Of a stretch of DNA of 64,000 nucleotides, positions 7,430 to 16,383 are shown one piece after another. The stretch spans positions 1 through 64,000 of the forward strand of contig QKHS01000071.1 of the NCBI GenBank assembly GCA_003249955.1, read 5' to 3'. Positions within the stretch are counted from its first letter, which is position 1; each line of letters begins with the position of its first letter. The notes beneath the pieces were generated by a model that was not told where the DNA came from, made no database searches, and was given only the letters and a program-made list of their open reading frames with translations. A program made the position numbers and the translations under genes. This stretch comes from Bacteroidales bacterium. GTDB lineage: Bacteria; Bacteroidota; Bacteroidia; Bacteroidales; ML635J-15.

Positions 7430-9547
7430 ATGAGTTTTAAGAGAAAAACTGTTTTGATTTATTCCGTGTTGCTTTTTTTATCAAGTGCAGTAGCGGTATT
7501 TTTGATTTTCCCGAGAGATAAACAATTTGAATATACTTTTAGTGTAGGCAGTCCGTGGTTGCACGATGATCTTATTGCAGACTCTGACTTCCCGGTTTAT
7601 AAAACAGATCAGGAGCTTAAGTCTGAGAAGGATAGTATTCTGAGGTTTTTTATTCCGTATTATGTTGTCGATACCAATGTTTACAAAAACTTCACTACCC
7701 AGTTTAACCGCGATATGAATACCATCGAAAATGAAAAACTGGGAGGCTTGTCAGCAGATAATGATGCCGGAATATTTGAAATTGAAAAATACAGGAGACA
7801 GTTTAATTTATTCAGGGAATCGTTCGATAAGTTTATCATGTCTTATTATGATAAAGGAGTCATACTGATTCCTGATTCTGCAAGAAACCAGTCGGCTTTC
7901 AGGTTTTATTTGTATGGTGAAGGAGGAGTATCGGAATTGTCTTACGGAAATGAATATTATACCACAGATCAACTATCTGCAGATATTGAAGATTTTTATT
8001 CAGATTCGGAAATAAAATCATTGGATTCCCTATGCGGTTACGGGATAAAAAATATTATAAATAAATTCAATGCTCCTGCAAATATTGTTTACGATGCGGT
8101 GCTGAATAAGAAAATTCTGGATAATAAAATATCTTCGGTCTCACCGGTGTCAGGTATGGTAAAGCAGGGAGAGATGATTATCAGAAAAGGGAACATTGTA
8201 GGTTATGCCGAAAATAAAATTCTGATGTCTCTTAAAAAACATTTTGAATCCCAAAATGACGGGGTTAACAGTTTTTTGGTTTCGTCAGGCTCTGCTTTGC
8301 TTTTTATTGCCTTGTTTATTGTAATTTTCTTTTATCTGTTTAACTATAATTCCCATATCTTGTATAGTCTCAGAGACAGCACGTTCCTGATATTACAGAT
8401 ATTATTACTGATTTTTTCAGTCTATTTTGTTTTTGCACATACAGAATTCAGTATTAATGTAATCCCGTTTGCGCTTTTTCCTTTGCTGATACTTACATTT
8501 TATGATTTTCAGATATCTTTTATTATTTATTTTGTTTCGTTACTTATTGCAGGATTTTTTGCGCCGAATAGCTTTGAATTTATCTTTATTCAGACAATTG
8601 TTGGCGTTGTAGCAATGTTCAGTCTGAAAAACAAACATAAGAGACGACAGATTTTTGTAACAATGGGAGTTGTATTTTTAGGCTATCTGGTTATAGGAAC
8701 AGGTTTTATTCTGATGAAGCAAGGGATGTTTAACAGCGATTTTATAAAAGAATTTTATTCATACGGAGTAAGTTCATTCCTTATCTTGTTATATCTGCCT
8801 TTTGTTTACATTTTTGAAAAAACTTTTGGTTATGTTTCAGACTTTACGTTGATGGAACTTAGTGATACCAACAACCCTGCATTGCGTTTACTGGCAGAAA
8901 AGTCCCCCGGAACTTTCCAACATTCTGTACAGGTAGCAAATCTTGTAGAGTCTGTTGTCCGCGAAATGGGAGGGAATTATATGCTGGCCAGAACAGGAGC
9001 TCTGTATCATGATATAGGAAAATCGCAACATCCTGAATACTTTATCGAAAACCAAAGCGGAAATAATGTTCACGATAATTTTGATTTTGAAGAAAGTGCC
9101 CAGAAAATAATCTCTCATGTAAAAGCGGGAGAAGAACTGGCAAAAAAATACAAGATTCCTTCTCAGGTTGCCGATTTTATAACCATGCATCATGGAACCA
9201 GCCTGACGAAGTATTTTTATAATTCATGGGTAAATGCCAATCCTGACAGCTTACCTGTAATCAGTAACTTTAAATATCCGGGCCCAAAACCTCAGACAAT
9301 AGAAACCGTCGTTATGATGATGGCTGATGCTGTTGAAGCGGCTTGCCGGACACTCTCCGAATATACTCCAGGATCAATAGAAAAAGTCGTTTCCCGGATT
9401 ATTGATGACCAGCTTAACGACGGGCAATATTCTGATGTTGACATTACAATGAAGCAACTAAATACTGCGAAGAAAATATTTTCAGTTAAAATTCAGAATA
9501 TTTACCACGCCCGTGTCGTTTACCCGGAAATTAATAAAAAGTCTTGA
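7430..9547 (+). CDS. pgpH: 7TM-HD family phosphodiesterase (PgpH-like)
   Basis: This is a membrane protein of the 7TM-7TMR-HD family, whose characterised members (Listeria PgpH) hydrolyse cyclic di-AMP. From ATG 7430 it has 705 residues. An N-terminal membrane helix (LIYSVLLFLSSAVAVFLIF) is followed by a ~240-residue extracytoplasmic 7TMR-HDED-like region, then a block of about seven hydrophobic helices, then a cytoplasmic HD domain. HD residues are in FQHSVQVANLVE, LYHDIGKSQHP and FITMHHGTSL, with a late MMADAVEAACR. ATG 7430 is preferred because the extra 42 residues of the longer frame are not hydrophobic, lack family similarity and overlap a -7 box. The substrate is inferred from the family. 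Confidence 0.9.
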   Translation: MSFKRKTVLIYSVLLFLSSAVAVFLIFPRDKQFEYTFSVGSPWLHDDLIADSDFPVYKTDQELKSEKDSILRFFIPYYVVDTNVYKNFTTQFNRDMNTIENEKLGGLSADNDAGIFEIEKYRRQFNLFRESFDKFIMSYYDKGVILIPDSARNQSAFRFYLYGEGGVSELSYGNEYYTTDQLSADIEDFYSDSEIKSLDSLCGYGIKNIINKFNAPANIVYDAVLNKKILDNKISSVSPVSGMVKQGEMIIRKGNIVGYAENKILMSLKKHFESQNDGVNSFLVSSGSALLFIALFIVIFFYLFNYNSHILYSLRDSTFLILQILLLIFSVYFVFAHTEFSINVIPFALFPLLILTFYDFQISFIIYFVSLLIAGFFAPNSFEFIFIQTIVGVVAMFSLKNKHKRRQIFVTMGVVFLGYLVIGTGFILMKQGMFNSDFIKEFYSYGVSSFLILLYLPFVYIFEKTFGYVSDFTLMELSDTNNPALRLLAEKSPGTFQHSVQVANLVESVVREMGGNYMLARTGALYHDIGKSQHPEYFIENQSGNNVHDNFDFEESAQKIISHVKAGEELAKKYKIPSQVADFITMHHGTSLTKYFYNSWVNANPDSLPVISNFKYPGPKPQTIETVVMMMADAVEAACRTLSEYTPGSIEKVVSRIIDDQLNDGQYSDVDITMKQLNTAKKIFSVKIQNIYHARVVYPEINKKS

Positions 9548-9557
9548 TAAAAAACAA

Positions 9558-9565
9558 TATATTTG
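9558..9565 (+). promoter_or_regulatory. Bacteroidota -7 box for TonB-dependent receptor
   Basis: TATATTTG is an exact TAnnTTTG match, 48 bases before the receptor start. Consensus match only. Confidence 0.45.
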
Positions 9566-9613
9566 CAAGCTTAATGTTATTAAGAACAATGTTAAGTACG
9601 ATAAGTTTTATTT

Positions 9614-12079
9614 ATGAAGTGGATTAGGGTTGTATTGTTATTTCTTTTTGCAGCATTAACTGTTAATTTATATTCTCAGGATGCGGTTATTAAAGGCTAT
9701 ATTTATGATACACAAAACAAACCTTTTCATTTTGCAAATATAAGTGTAGTTGATAAAAGCATAGGTACTGCAAGTGACCGTAACGGATATTTCGAATTAA
9801 AAGTTCCTTCAGATCAGGATTTAACAATTGAAGTCTCATACATTAGTTACGAGACGTATAATGCAAAAGTCAATCTTAAACCCGGAGAAGTTTTTGAACT
9901 TAAAGTAGTTTTATCAGAAGCTTTAAATATTTTACCAACAACAAATGTTATTGCTGAGTCAGACAGACATGGGGGAGTGGTGAGGCTAAATCCTGAAATC
10001 TCAATGAAAATTCCTACAATCGGAGGTTTTGAAGATATTCTGAAATCATTACCGTCAGTTTCGTCAAATAATGAACTTAGCTCTCAATACAATGTAAGAG
10101 GCGGAAATTTTGATGAAAATCTTGTTTTTGTAAACGATGTCGAAATTTTCAGACCATTGCTCGTCCGTTCAGGACAACAGGAGGGATTAAGTTTTATTAA
10201 TTCCGATATGGTTTCGGCCATTGTTTTCTCTGCAGGTGGCTTTGAAGCCAAATACGGAGATAAAATGTCTTCGGTTCTGGACATAAAATACCGTAAACCT
10301 ACTGAATTCGGTGGCTCTGTATCAGCCAGCCTGCTTGGAACCAATGTCCATCTGGAAGGAACCAGTAAAAATCACCTGTTTCGATATAATACAGGTCTCA
10401 GGTATAAAACAACCCGTTATGTTCTTAGTTCAATGGATATGCAGGGTAAATATGATCCTACATATCTGGATTTTCAGACCTATCTTACATATGATTTCAG
10501 CGATAAGTTTGAACTTAGTTTCCTCGGAAATATAAGTAGCAACACATATAGCTATGTGCCTACCGACAGAGAAACCTCATGGGGAACTCTTAACGAAGCT
10601 CTTAAGATAATGATGTATTTTGAAGGGCAGGAACTGGACAGATTCAGAAATATTACAGGAGCTTTTACAGGGGATTATAAAGTTTCCAAAGACCTTAAGC
10701 TTAAGTTTATTGCTTCTGCATATTACACAAGTGAGCAGGAATCATTTGACATTCTTGGACAATATTATCTTAATGAGCTGGATAAGCAACTTGGCTCAGA
10801 TAACCTTGGAGACAGTGTTGCTAACATCGGAATCGGATCTTATCTGAATCATGCCAGAAATTATCTTGATGGTTACATAGTGTCACTTAAACATACCGGC
10901 GATTATAAAACAGGAAATCACAATATTTTGTGGGGAGCTCAGTGCAATGTCGAGACATTTGATTACAGCGTTCATGAATGGAATATGATTGATTCTGCCG
11001 GTTATTCCATAGGTAGTTACGGCTATTCTGATCAGGCACTTATCCCGGCAGACAGGAGCATTGTTCCGTTATATTCCACAGATATTGATCAGCTTGATAT
11101 TTCAAGCAATCGCCTTAGCGCCTATATTCAGGACTCATATGTTATTGATCTGGATAATTCAGAGTTTTCAATTGGCGGAGGGTTAAGGTTTAATTACTGG
11201 GATTTTAATAATGAGTTTCTTGCAAGTCCTCGTCTTAATATTGGTTATAAACCTGACTGGGAGCATGATATGGTTTTCCGGTTTTCGACAGGACTTTATC
11301 ATCAGCAACCGTTTTTTAAGGAAGTCCGCAGACTTGACGGCAGTATAAATCATGACATTAAAGCACAATCGTCTTACCAGATTGTAATGGGCTCCGATTA
11401 TCTTTTTAAAGCATGGAACAGGCCTTTTAAACTTGTAACCGAAATATATTACAAATACATGTATAATCTTATCCCGTACACTATTGATAATGTAAGAATA
11501 AGATATTACGGGGAGAATATGGCAACAGGTTACAGTGCCGGAATAGAGGCTAAAGTTAACGGAGAGTTCGTTCCCGGAACAGAATCGTGGTTTAGCCTTG
11601 CTATTATGCAAACTATGGAAGATATTGAAGGAGATTTCTATACCAATAAAGATAGCGAAGGAAATGTCGATACTGTTTATTTAGGTTTGATTCCAAGGCC
11701 TACAGATCAACGTGTGAATTTTGGTATTTTCTTTCAGGATTATATTCCTAATCATGAAACATGGCAGGCTTATGTTAATATATTATTCGGTACCGGACTA
11801 CCTGTCGAAAAAGCAGATAGTACTCCCCGTTTTAATGCATACAGACGTGTCGATCTTGGAATATCAAAACAGCTTAAAGCAGAAGATAAAATATTAAAAG
11901 AAGGTAATCCTTTCAGATATTTTAAAAGCATCTGGATAAGTCTTGAAGCATTTAACCTGCTGGATATTAATAATGAGATTTCTTACACTTATGTGACAGA
12001 TATAAGGGGTACCGATTACGGAGTTCCAAATTATCTTACGGGAAGACGGATAAACCTTAAGCTAATTGCAAAGTTCTGA
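9614..12079 (+). CDS. TonB-dependent receptor with CarboxypepD_reg-like domain
   Basis: This is an 821-residue outer-membrane receptor. The signal peptide (IRVVLLFLFAALTVNLYSQ) is followed by a CarboxypepD_reg-like beta-sandwich at ~25-110 (IKGYIYDTQNKPFHFANISV). A plug domain follows (LPSVSSNNELSSQYNVRGGN, then VFVNDVEIFRP), and the rest is a beta-barrel rich in aromatic, alternating strands ending in a hydrophobic/aromatic terminus (LKLIAKF). It would import a bulky substrate with TonB-ExbBD energy. No SusD partner or uptake gene is adjacent, so the ligand cannot be guessed. It has its own -7 box and ends exactly where the convergent thioesterase gene ends. Confidence 0.92.
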   Translation: MKWIRVVLLFLFAALTVNLYSQDAVIKGYIYDTQNKPFHFANISVVDKSIGTASDRNGYFELKVPSDQDLTIEVSYISYETYNAKVNLKPGEVFELKVVLSEALNILPTTNVIAESDRHGGVVRLNPEISMKIPTIGGFEDILKSLPSVSSNNELSSQYNVRGGNFDENLVFVNDVEIFRPLLVRSGQQEGLSFINSDMVSAIVFSAGGFEAKYGDKMSSVLDIKYRKPTEFGGSVSASLLGTNVHLEGTSKNHLFRYNTGLRYKTTRYVLSSMDMQGKYDPTYLDFQTYLTYDFSDKFELSFLGNISSNTYSYVPTDRETSWGTLNEALKIMMYFEGQELDRFRNITGAFTGDYKVSKDLKLKFIASAYYTSEQESFDILGQYYLNELDKQLGSDNLGDSVANIGIGSYLNHARNYLDGYIVSLKHTGDYKTGNHNILWGAQCNVETFDYSVHEWNMIDSAGYSIGSYGYSDQALIPADRSIVPLYSTDIDQLDISSNRLSAYIQDSYVIDLDNSEFSIGGGLRFNYWDFNNEFLASPRLNIGYKPDWEHDMVFRFSTGLYHQQPFFKEVRRLDGSINHDIKAQSSYQIVMGSDYLFKAWNRPFKLVTEIYYKYMYNLIPYTIDNVRIRYYGENMATGYSAGIEAKVNGEFVPGTESWFSLAIMQTMEDIEGDFYTNKDSEGNVDTVYLGLIPRPTDQRVNFGIFFQDYIPNHETWQAYVNILFGTGLPVEKADSTPRFNAYRRVDLGISKQLKAEDKILKEGNPFRYFKSIWISLEAFNLLDINNEISYTYVTDIRGTDYGVPNYLTGRRINLKLIAKF

Positions 12080-12550
12080 TTAAAACTCGCTTAAATCGGG
12101 GAAGTCAAACTTTTCCTTTGATTCTTTTTCAGAAAAAACATAAAATTTACCGGTAGATTCAGTACAAAGCTGGTTACTGTTGTTATAAATCTGTGCTTTT
12201 ATTTCTGCAATATTCCGGTTAAAACTTATTTCCTTTGCGCGAATAATAATTTTACCGTCAACAGAACTTAAGGGTTTAATGAATTTTGAGCAAATTTCCA
12301 TTGTAACAGCAGATCTTCCGTATTTGGAGAATATAAACCATCCTGAAATTTCATCCATTAATGTTACCTGAATTCCGCCGTGGACAACACCTTTCCATCC
12401 GTCAAACTGCTCTTTCGGGCTCCATTCCGACCAGAATTCCTCACCGTCTCTGAAAAATTCCATATGTAATCCGGCAACATTATCCGGGGCACATCCGAAA
12501 CAACAGTAGTCACTGTTTCTTAAAGCAAAAGCATTTTTTATTTTTACCAT
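12080..12550 (-). CDS. PaaI-type hotdog thioesterase
   Basis: This is a 156-residue single hotdog domain resembling PaaI/YbaW-like acyl-CoA thioesterases. The signature region is WKGVVHGGIQVTLMDEISGW, with the HGG turn and the acidic residue on the long helix. The N-terminus carries a short cysteine-rich segment (DYCCFGCAPDN), seen in some phylum members. It hydrolyses an acyl- or aryl-CoA thioester in the cytoplasm, and the substrate is unknown. Its stop codon directly abuts the stop of the convergent TonB receptor with no bases between them. An exact -7 box lies 30 bases upstream. Confidence 0.85.
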   Translation of the reverse strand: MVKIKNAFALRNSDYCCFGCAPDNVAGLHMEFFRDGEEFWSEWSPKEQFDGWKGVVHGGIQVTLMDEISGWFIFSKYGRSAVTMEICSKFIKPLSSVDGKIIIRAKEISFNRNIAEIKAQIYNNSNQLCTESTGKFYVFSEKESKEKFDFPDLSEF

Positions 12551-12579
12551 TTTTGACCTGATAGTTTGTATTTAGCTTG

Positions 12580-12587
12580 CAAAAATA
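12580..12587 (-). promoter_or_regulatory. Bacteroidota -7 box for thioesterase
   Basis: Minus-strand TATTTTTG, exact TAnnTTTG match, 30 bases before the start codon and just beyond the terminator of the upstream protease gene. Confidence 0.45.
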
Positions 12588-12590
12588 GCA

Positions 12591-12620
12591 AAAAAAAGAC
12601 GGAATTTAATTCCGTCTTTT
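12591..12620 (-). terminator. Rho-independent terminator of S1 protease gene
   Basis: GACGGAA (12598-12604) pairs with TTCCGTC (12610-12616). On the minus strand the stem is followed by seven T (complement of 12591-12597). It lies 18 bases after the protease stop codon. Confidence 0.75.
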
Positions 12621-12637
12621 CTAAAGTAGTTTTATTA

Positions 12638-15406
12638 TTATTTTACGGTAATTTTACTTGTAATTTTGCGGTTTGAGAGCTGAACTTCCATAAAGTACAT
12701 TCCCGGAGTTAAAGAACTGAGGTCAACAGTGTTTTCGTTTGATGTAAGTCTGAGCGATTTTACTTCTTTCCCTATTATATTATTAATTTTAACAGTTGCT
12801 TTGTTTTCAGGTATGTTTATGTTTATAATTCCATCAGTTGGGTTAGGATAAATGTTGATTTTTGAACTTAACTCTTCCTGTACATCAGAACAGTCAACAT
12901 TAATGTATCCTGTACGGGTGAAAGTGTTGTTCCCTCCGGCATTTGCAACAGTAAGGCTTACATTGTATGTGCCTGGCGTATTGTATGTTATTACCGGGTT
13001 TTGTTGTGTGCTTGTTGCCGGTGTCCCGCCCGGGAAAGACCATGAATAGCTGGTAGGATTGTTTGTCGAAAGATTTGTATAACTAACTGTAAGCGGGTTA
13101 CAGCCGGATGTCGGAGTTCCTGAGAAATTAGCAACAGGAGCGTTTACTCCGGCTTCGGTAAACACAACAATATCATCAATCATAAATGCAAACGCATCAT
13201 TTGATACACACTGTATTGCAAAATAAACATTTTGATTATTATAAGCCGAAAGATCGTAAACATATTGAGTCCATGTGGTAGGAGCTTCAATATAAGAACC
13301 GGTGGAGATTTTTGAAAAACTACCGATACTGTTGTTAGTCGTTGATACATATACATTAAACCTCTCCAGTCCGTATTGGGCTGTTACTGATTTTGCCCAG
13401 AATGAGAATTCAGAATTTGATAAAAGGCTTATTTGCGGGGTTATAAACCAGTCGTTGTTTGCCGGGGTTGTAGCAGCAAAACATGCTCCGTATTTTGTTC
13501 CTCCGTGTGCAGCCCAGCTTGACCCTGCTGCCGGAGTCGTAGTTGCAGGATTAAATGCTATAAAAGAACCGGTATAACTTTCGTTATTGAAATTCATATT
13601 GTCTGAGCCGTAAGTAGTCTGATTATCTCCGTCATATGTTGTGCACGGGCTGAACTGGTCAACAGCAAAATCTGTACATGCTTCAAAATCATATGTGAAG
13701 CCACTGCCTGCATTTGTAACTGTAATATAACCTGTTTTTGTTTCAGAATCGCTTGAAGACCCTGTGCTTACTGTCAGAGATACATTATAGGTTCCGGCAG
13801 TGTTATAGGTAATTACCGGAGACGCTGCTGTCGAAGTTGATGGAGTACCACCGCTAAATGTCCATGAACGGCTCGTTATTGTTCCGCCTGTAGATAAATC
13901 TGTAAAAGTAACACTCCCGCCAACATTAACACTTGTAGGACTACCGCTGAAATCGGCAGCTACACCTACATTGTTCGGATCAAGATATTCGCATGTTGTA
14001 GCTCCTGTATTTCCCGGGTCGAGCCATGGTTTCAACTGGATATCACTTGTTGTCCCGTTTGATGTCCAGTGATATGACATTTTTCCGTACAGGTCAGGAC
14101 TGCTTGTTGCATCACAATAAGAAGAACCGCCAGAAAGGGTTCCTACTACATATCCGTTGTTATCAAAAAGAGGAGATCCTGAAGATCCACCTTCTGTAAC
14201 GCCATGTCCGTTGGTAGTTTGTGCCCAGTAAACTCTCCAGTGTGCATTGGTTGCACCTATACTTCCTGTACCTCCGTTATAAGTCGCAGATGACAGAGCT
14301 GAGGTGTATGTCGAAATTTTCTTAATGTCTCCTGAAGGGTGGTGGAAACAAATTCCGCTTGGACTTGCACTGGTAGTGTTTCTCCATCCGTTGTATATAG
14401 CCCCGATATTTTTTAAATTTGTAGATGTGGTTGTTAATTGCAAAAGCAAAAAGTCTGATCCGCCATTAAGCGGAGCTCTTGCTTTTTTAGTACAGCCGGT
14501 AATATTATTTCCGGAAGGTTCACTGGTAGCTGTGCAGCCGGAACTTTCATAATTGAATCTAAAAATCCATTCTCCGAAATCGCTGGAAGAGACATCGCCG
14601 CCACAATGGTCTGCAGTAAGAAAATAAGGGGTCTGATCGTTAGACGTGTTGTTAACAAGCGTTCCTGTGCAATATCCGGCTGACCATCCGTCAACAACGA
14701 ATATTCTGGCAACCCCTTCCTGTTGAACTCTCCAGTTATTCCCTTCGCTGCAGTTTGCATTTACCTGACAACTTCCAGAATTTCCGAAACCTGTAGATTT
14801 TTCATTGTTTACGTAATAATATTCCCCGCGGTAGATGTAAGAATATTTGCTTATTTCCAGTTTTGGTAATTGTATATCTTTAACTCCGTCAACAGATTTT
14901 GAACGTGGAGCAGAATATTCTATAATAGCTTCGGATCCTGATAAAATCCCAATAGCATAGTTAGCTCCGTCAAAATTGTCTTCACTTGTATATGGTCCTA
15001 AAATTATACTGCGGTCGGAATTATAAACAAAGAGTTTAGATCCGGCAGGAAGGGCAAATTCATTAAAGTGAATTACGCACGCTTTTGCTCCGTCGCTTGA
15101 TATTTTTAACCTCCATATGTCTGTTCCGTCAGTAGTAATATCCCATGTTCCCGAATTACTCATATTAACATTAACAGGAAGCAGGCGTGCTACTTTATAC
15201 ATTACTCCGTTCTTTTCATCCTGAATATCTTCGCTTTCAATAAGACTCATAGACGGAGGCGCAATTATAACATGATCAATGCTGGTTTCAGGCAATTTGT
15301 CTTTAAAACTGTCAGGCATTATTCCTGTATTTACCTGCCCGGTGGTAAAAAATGCTGATAGAATAAATACGATAAATAAAAGTAAGCTGGTGTAGAATTT
15401 CTTCAT
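12638..15406 (-). CDS. Secreted S1 (lysyl-endopeptidase-like) protease with PKD domains and T9SS tail
   Basis: This is a 922-residue secreted serine protease. The signal peptide (LLLFIVFILSAFFTTGQ) leads to a propeptide region, then a chymotrypsin-fold domain like Achromobacter lysyl endopeptidase. The triad is H267 in FLTADHCGGD, D318 in GGSDFLLLQL and S409 in EGGSSGSPLFDN. A PKD domain at ~480-565, a choice-of-anchor/cleaved-adhesin-like jelly roll at ~570-755 and a second PKD domain at ~760-840 follow. The C-terminal ~75 residues form a type A T9SS sorting domain (IYPNPTDGIININI ... LTPGMYFMEV). The protein should cross the outer membrane by T9SS and be anchored or released. Lysine specificity is suggested only by family. 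Its own -7 box and terminator make it monocistronic. Confidence 0.9.
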   Translation of the reverse strand: MKKFYTSLLLFIVFILSAFFTTGQVNTGIMPDSFKDKLPETSIDHVIIAPPSMSLIESEDIQDEKNGVMYKVARLLPVNVNMSNSGTWDITTDGTDIWRLKISSDGAKACVIHFNEFALPAGSKLFVYNSDRSIILGPYTSEDNFDGANYAIGILSGSEAIIEYSAPRSKSVDGVKDIQLPKLEISKYSYIYRGEYYYVNNEKSTGFGNSGSCQVNANCSEGNNWRVQQEGVARIFVVDGWSAGYCTGTLVNNTSNDQTPYFLTADHCGGDVSSSDFGEWIFRFNYESSGCTATSEPSGNNITGCTKKARAPLNGGSDFLLLQLTTTSTNLKNIGAIYNGWRNTTSASPSGICFHHPSGDIKKISTYTSALSSATYNGGTGSIGATNAHWRVYWAQTTNGHGVTEGGSSGSPLFDNNGYVVGTLSGGSSYCDATSSPDLYGKMSYHWTSNGTTSDIQLKPWLDPGNTGATTCEYLDPNNVGVAADFSGSPTSVNVGGSVTFTDLSTGGTITSRSWTFSGGTPSTSTAASPVITYNTAGTYNVSLTVSTGSSSDSETKTGYITVTNAGSGFTYDFEACTDFAVDQFSPCTTYDGDNQTTYGSDNMNFNNESYTGSFIAFNPATTTPAAGSSWAAHGGTKYGACFAATTPANNDWFITPQISLLSNSEFSFWAKSVTAQYGLERFNVYVSTTNNSIGSFSKISTGSYIEAPTTWTQYVYDLSAYNNQNVYFAIQCVSNDAFAFMIDDIVVFTEAGVNAPVANFSGTPTSGCNPLTVSYTNLSTNNPTSYSWSFPGGTPATSTQQNPVITYNTPGTYNVSLTVANAGGNNTFTRTGYINVDCSDVQEELSSKINIYPNPTDGIININIPENKATVKINNIIGKEVKSLRLTSNENTVDLSSLTPGMYFMEVQLSNRKITSKITVK

Positions 15407-15454
15407 GTTTTCAATTTATTTGGTTCGTTTTCATGTTAATTTATGTTGAAAAGA

Positions 15455-15462
15455 CAAAAATA
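15455..15462 (-). promoter_or_regulatory. Bacteroidota -7 box for S1 protease
   Basis: Minus-strand TATTTTTG, exact TAnnTTTG match, 49 bases before the protease start. Confidence 0.45.
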
Positions 15463-15615
15463 ATAAATTTTTGGTTGCATTTTTTAAGTTGCCTTCCGAA
15501 TAATGTAAAAAATATGTTAATTGTTTTATAATAAGGTATTATTACTCCGGTGGTATCCCATTCTATTAAATTAAAACAAGCCTGATAATTATAAAATCTG
15601 TTAATTTTAAAATTA

Positions 15616-15623
15616 TATCTTTG
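15616..15623 (+). promoter_or_regulatory. Bacteroidota -7 box for mnmD
   Basis: TATCTTTG, exact TAnnTTTG match, 29 bases before the mnmD start codon. Confidence 0.5.
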
Positions 15624-15651
15624 TATGATATCATAACTAAAATAATTTAAA

Positions 15652-16305
15652 ATGAATTTTGATCGTGTAAAAACTGAAGATAATTCATTTACTTTATATT
15701 CAGACGAATATAAGCAGCATTATCACAGTATTCATGGGGCATGTACAGAATCCCGGCACATTTTTATTGATTTGGGGCTGAAATCCATTGATAAAGATGA
15801 AATTTCTGTATTGGAAGTCGGGTTCGGGACGGGTTTAAATGCTATATTAACATACGAAGAAAATATCATTCAGGGAAAAAAGATCTTTTACCATGGAATA
15901 GATGTTAATCCGGTTAGTAAAGAAGTTTTTATGCAAATGGAATTTGAAAAATTCCTTTCAGATAAGAAAACAGACTTTTCTTTGTTTTATGATAACTGGA
16001 ATCTGGAAGTAAATTTGAATGATAAATTTGTGTTGTTAAAGCAAGTTGTTGATTTACAGTTGTTTACAACTGAGCGAAAATATGATGTTATTTATTTTGA
16101 TGCATTTTCACCGGAGGTTCAGCCGGAAATGTGGTCTGTTGAAACATTTAAAAAATTATCAACATTGTTATTAACAGGCGGAATACTCGTTACATATTGC
16201 AGCAAGGGGCTTGTAAAGGAAAATCTTCGCAATTCCGGATTTATTGTAAAGCGGTTTCCCGGACCTCCAGGAAAAAGACATGTTTTGCGTGCAACCAAAT
16301 TTTAA
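15652..16305 (+). CDS. mnmD: tRNA 5-methylaminomethyl-2-thiouridine methyltransferase MnmD
   Basis: This 217-residue Rossmann-fold methyltransferase carries out the last step of mnm5s2U34 wobble-base formation, methylating 5-aminomethyl-2-thiouridine with S-adenosylmethionine. The SAM-binding loop is VLEVGFGTGLNAILT near residues 55-70. The family signature YDVIYFDAFSPEVQPEMW comes next, then LLTGGILVTYCSKG and the C-terminal RFPGPPGKRHVLRA. It is the stand-alone MnmD found in Bacteroidota, not the two-domain MnmC of enterobacteria, so the FAD-dependent demodification activity must be elsewhere or absent. It has its own promoter and a different role from the secreted proteases on either side. 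Confidence 0.93.
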   Translation: MNFDRVKTEDNSFTLYSDEYKQHYHSIHGACTESRHIFIDLGLKSIDKDEISVLEVGFGTGLNAILTYEENIIQGKKIFYHGIDVNPVSKEVFMQMEFEKFLSDKKTDFSLFYDNWNLEVNLNDKFVLLKQVVDLQLFTTERKYDVIYFDAFSPEVQPEMWSVETFKKLSTLLLTGGILVTYCSKGLVKENLRNSGFIVKRFPGPPGKRHVLRATKF

Positions 16306-16336
16306 TATTATGCATTTAGTATTCAATTTTATTTAA

Positions 16337-16344
16337 TATTTTTG
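16337..16344 (+). promoter_or_regulatory. Bacteroidota -7 box for S8 protease
   Basis: TATTTTTG, exact TAnnTTTG match, 40 bases before the protease start. Confidence 0.45.
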
Positions 16345-16383
16345 AAGGATTATTTTTATTAACCATTAAACTTTACACAAATT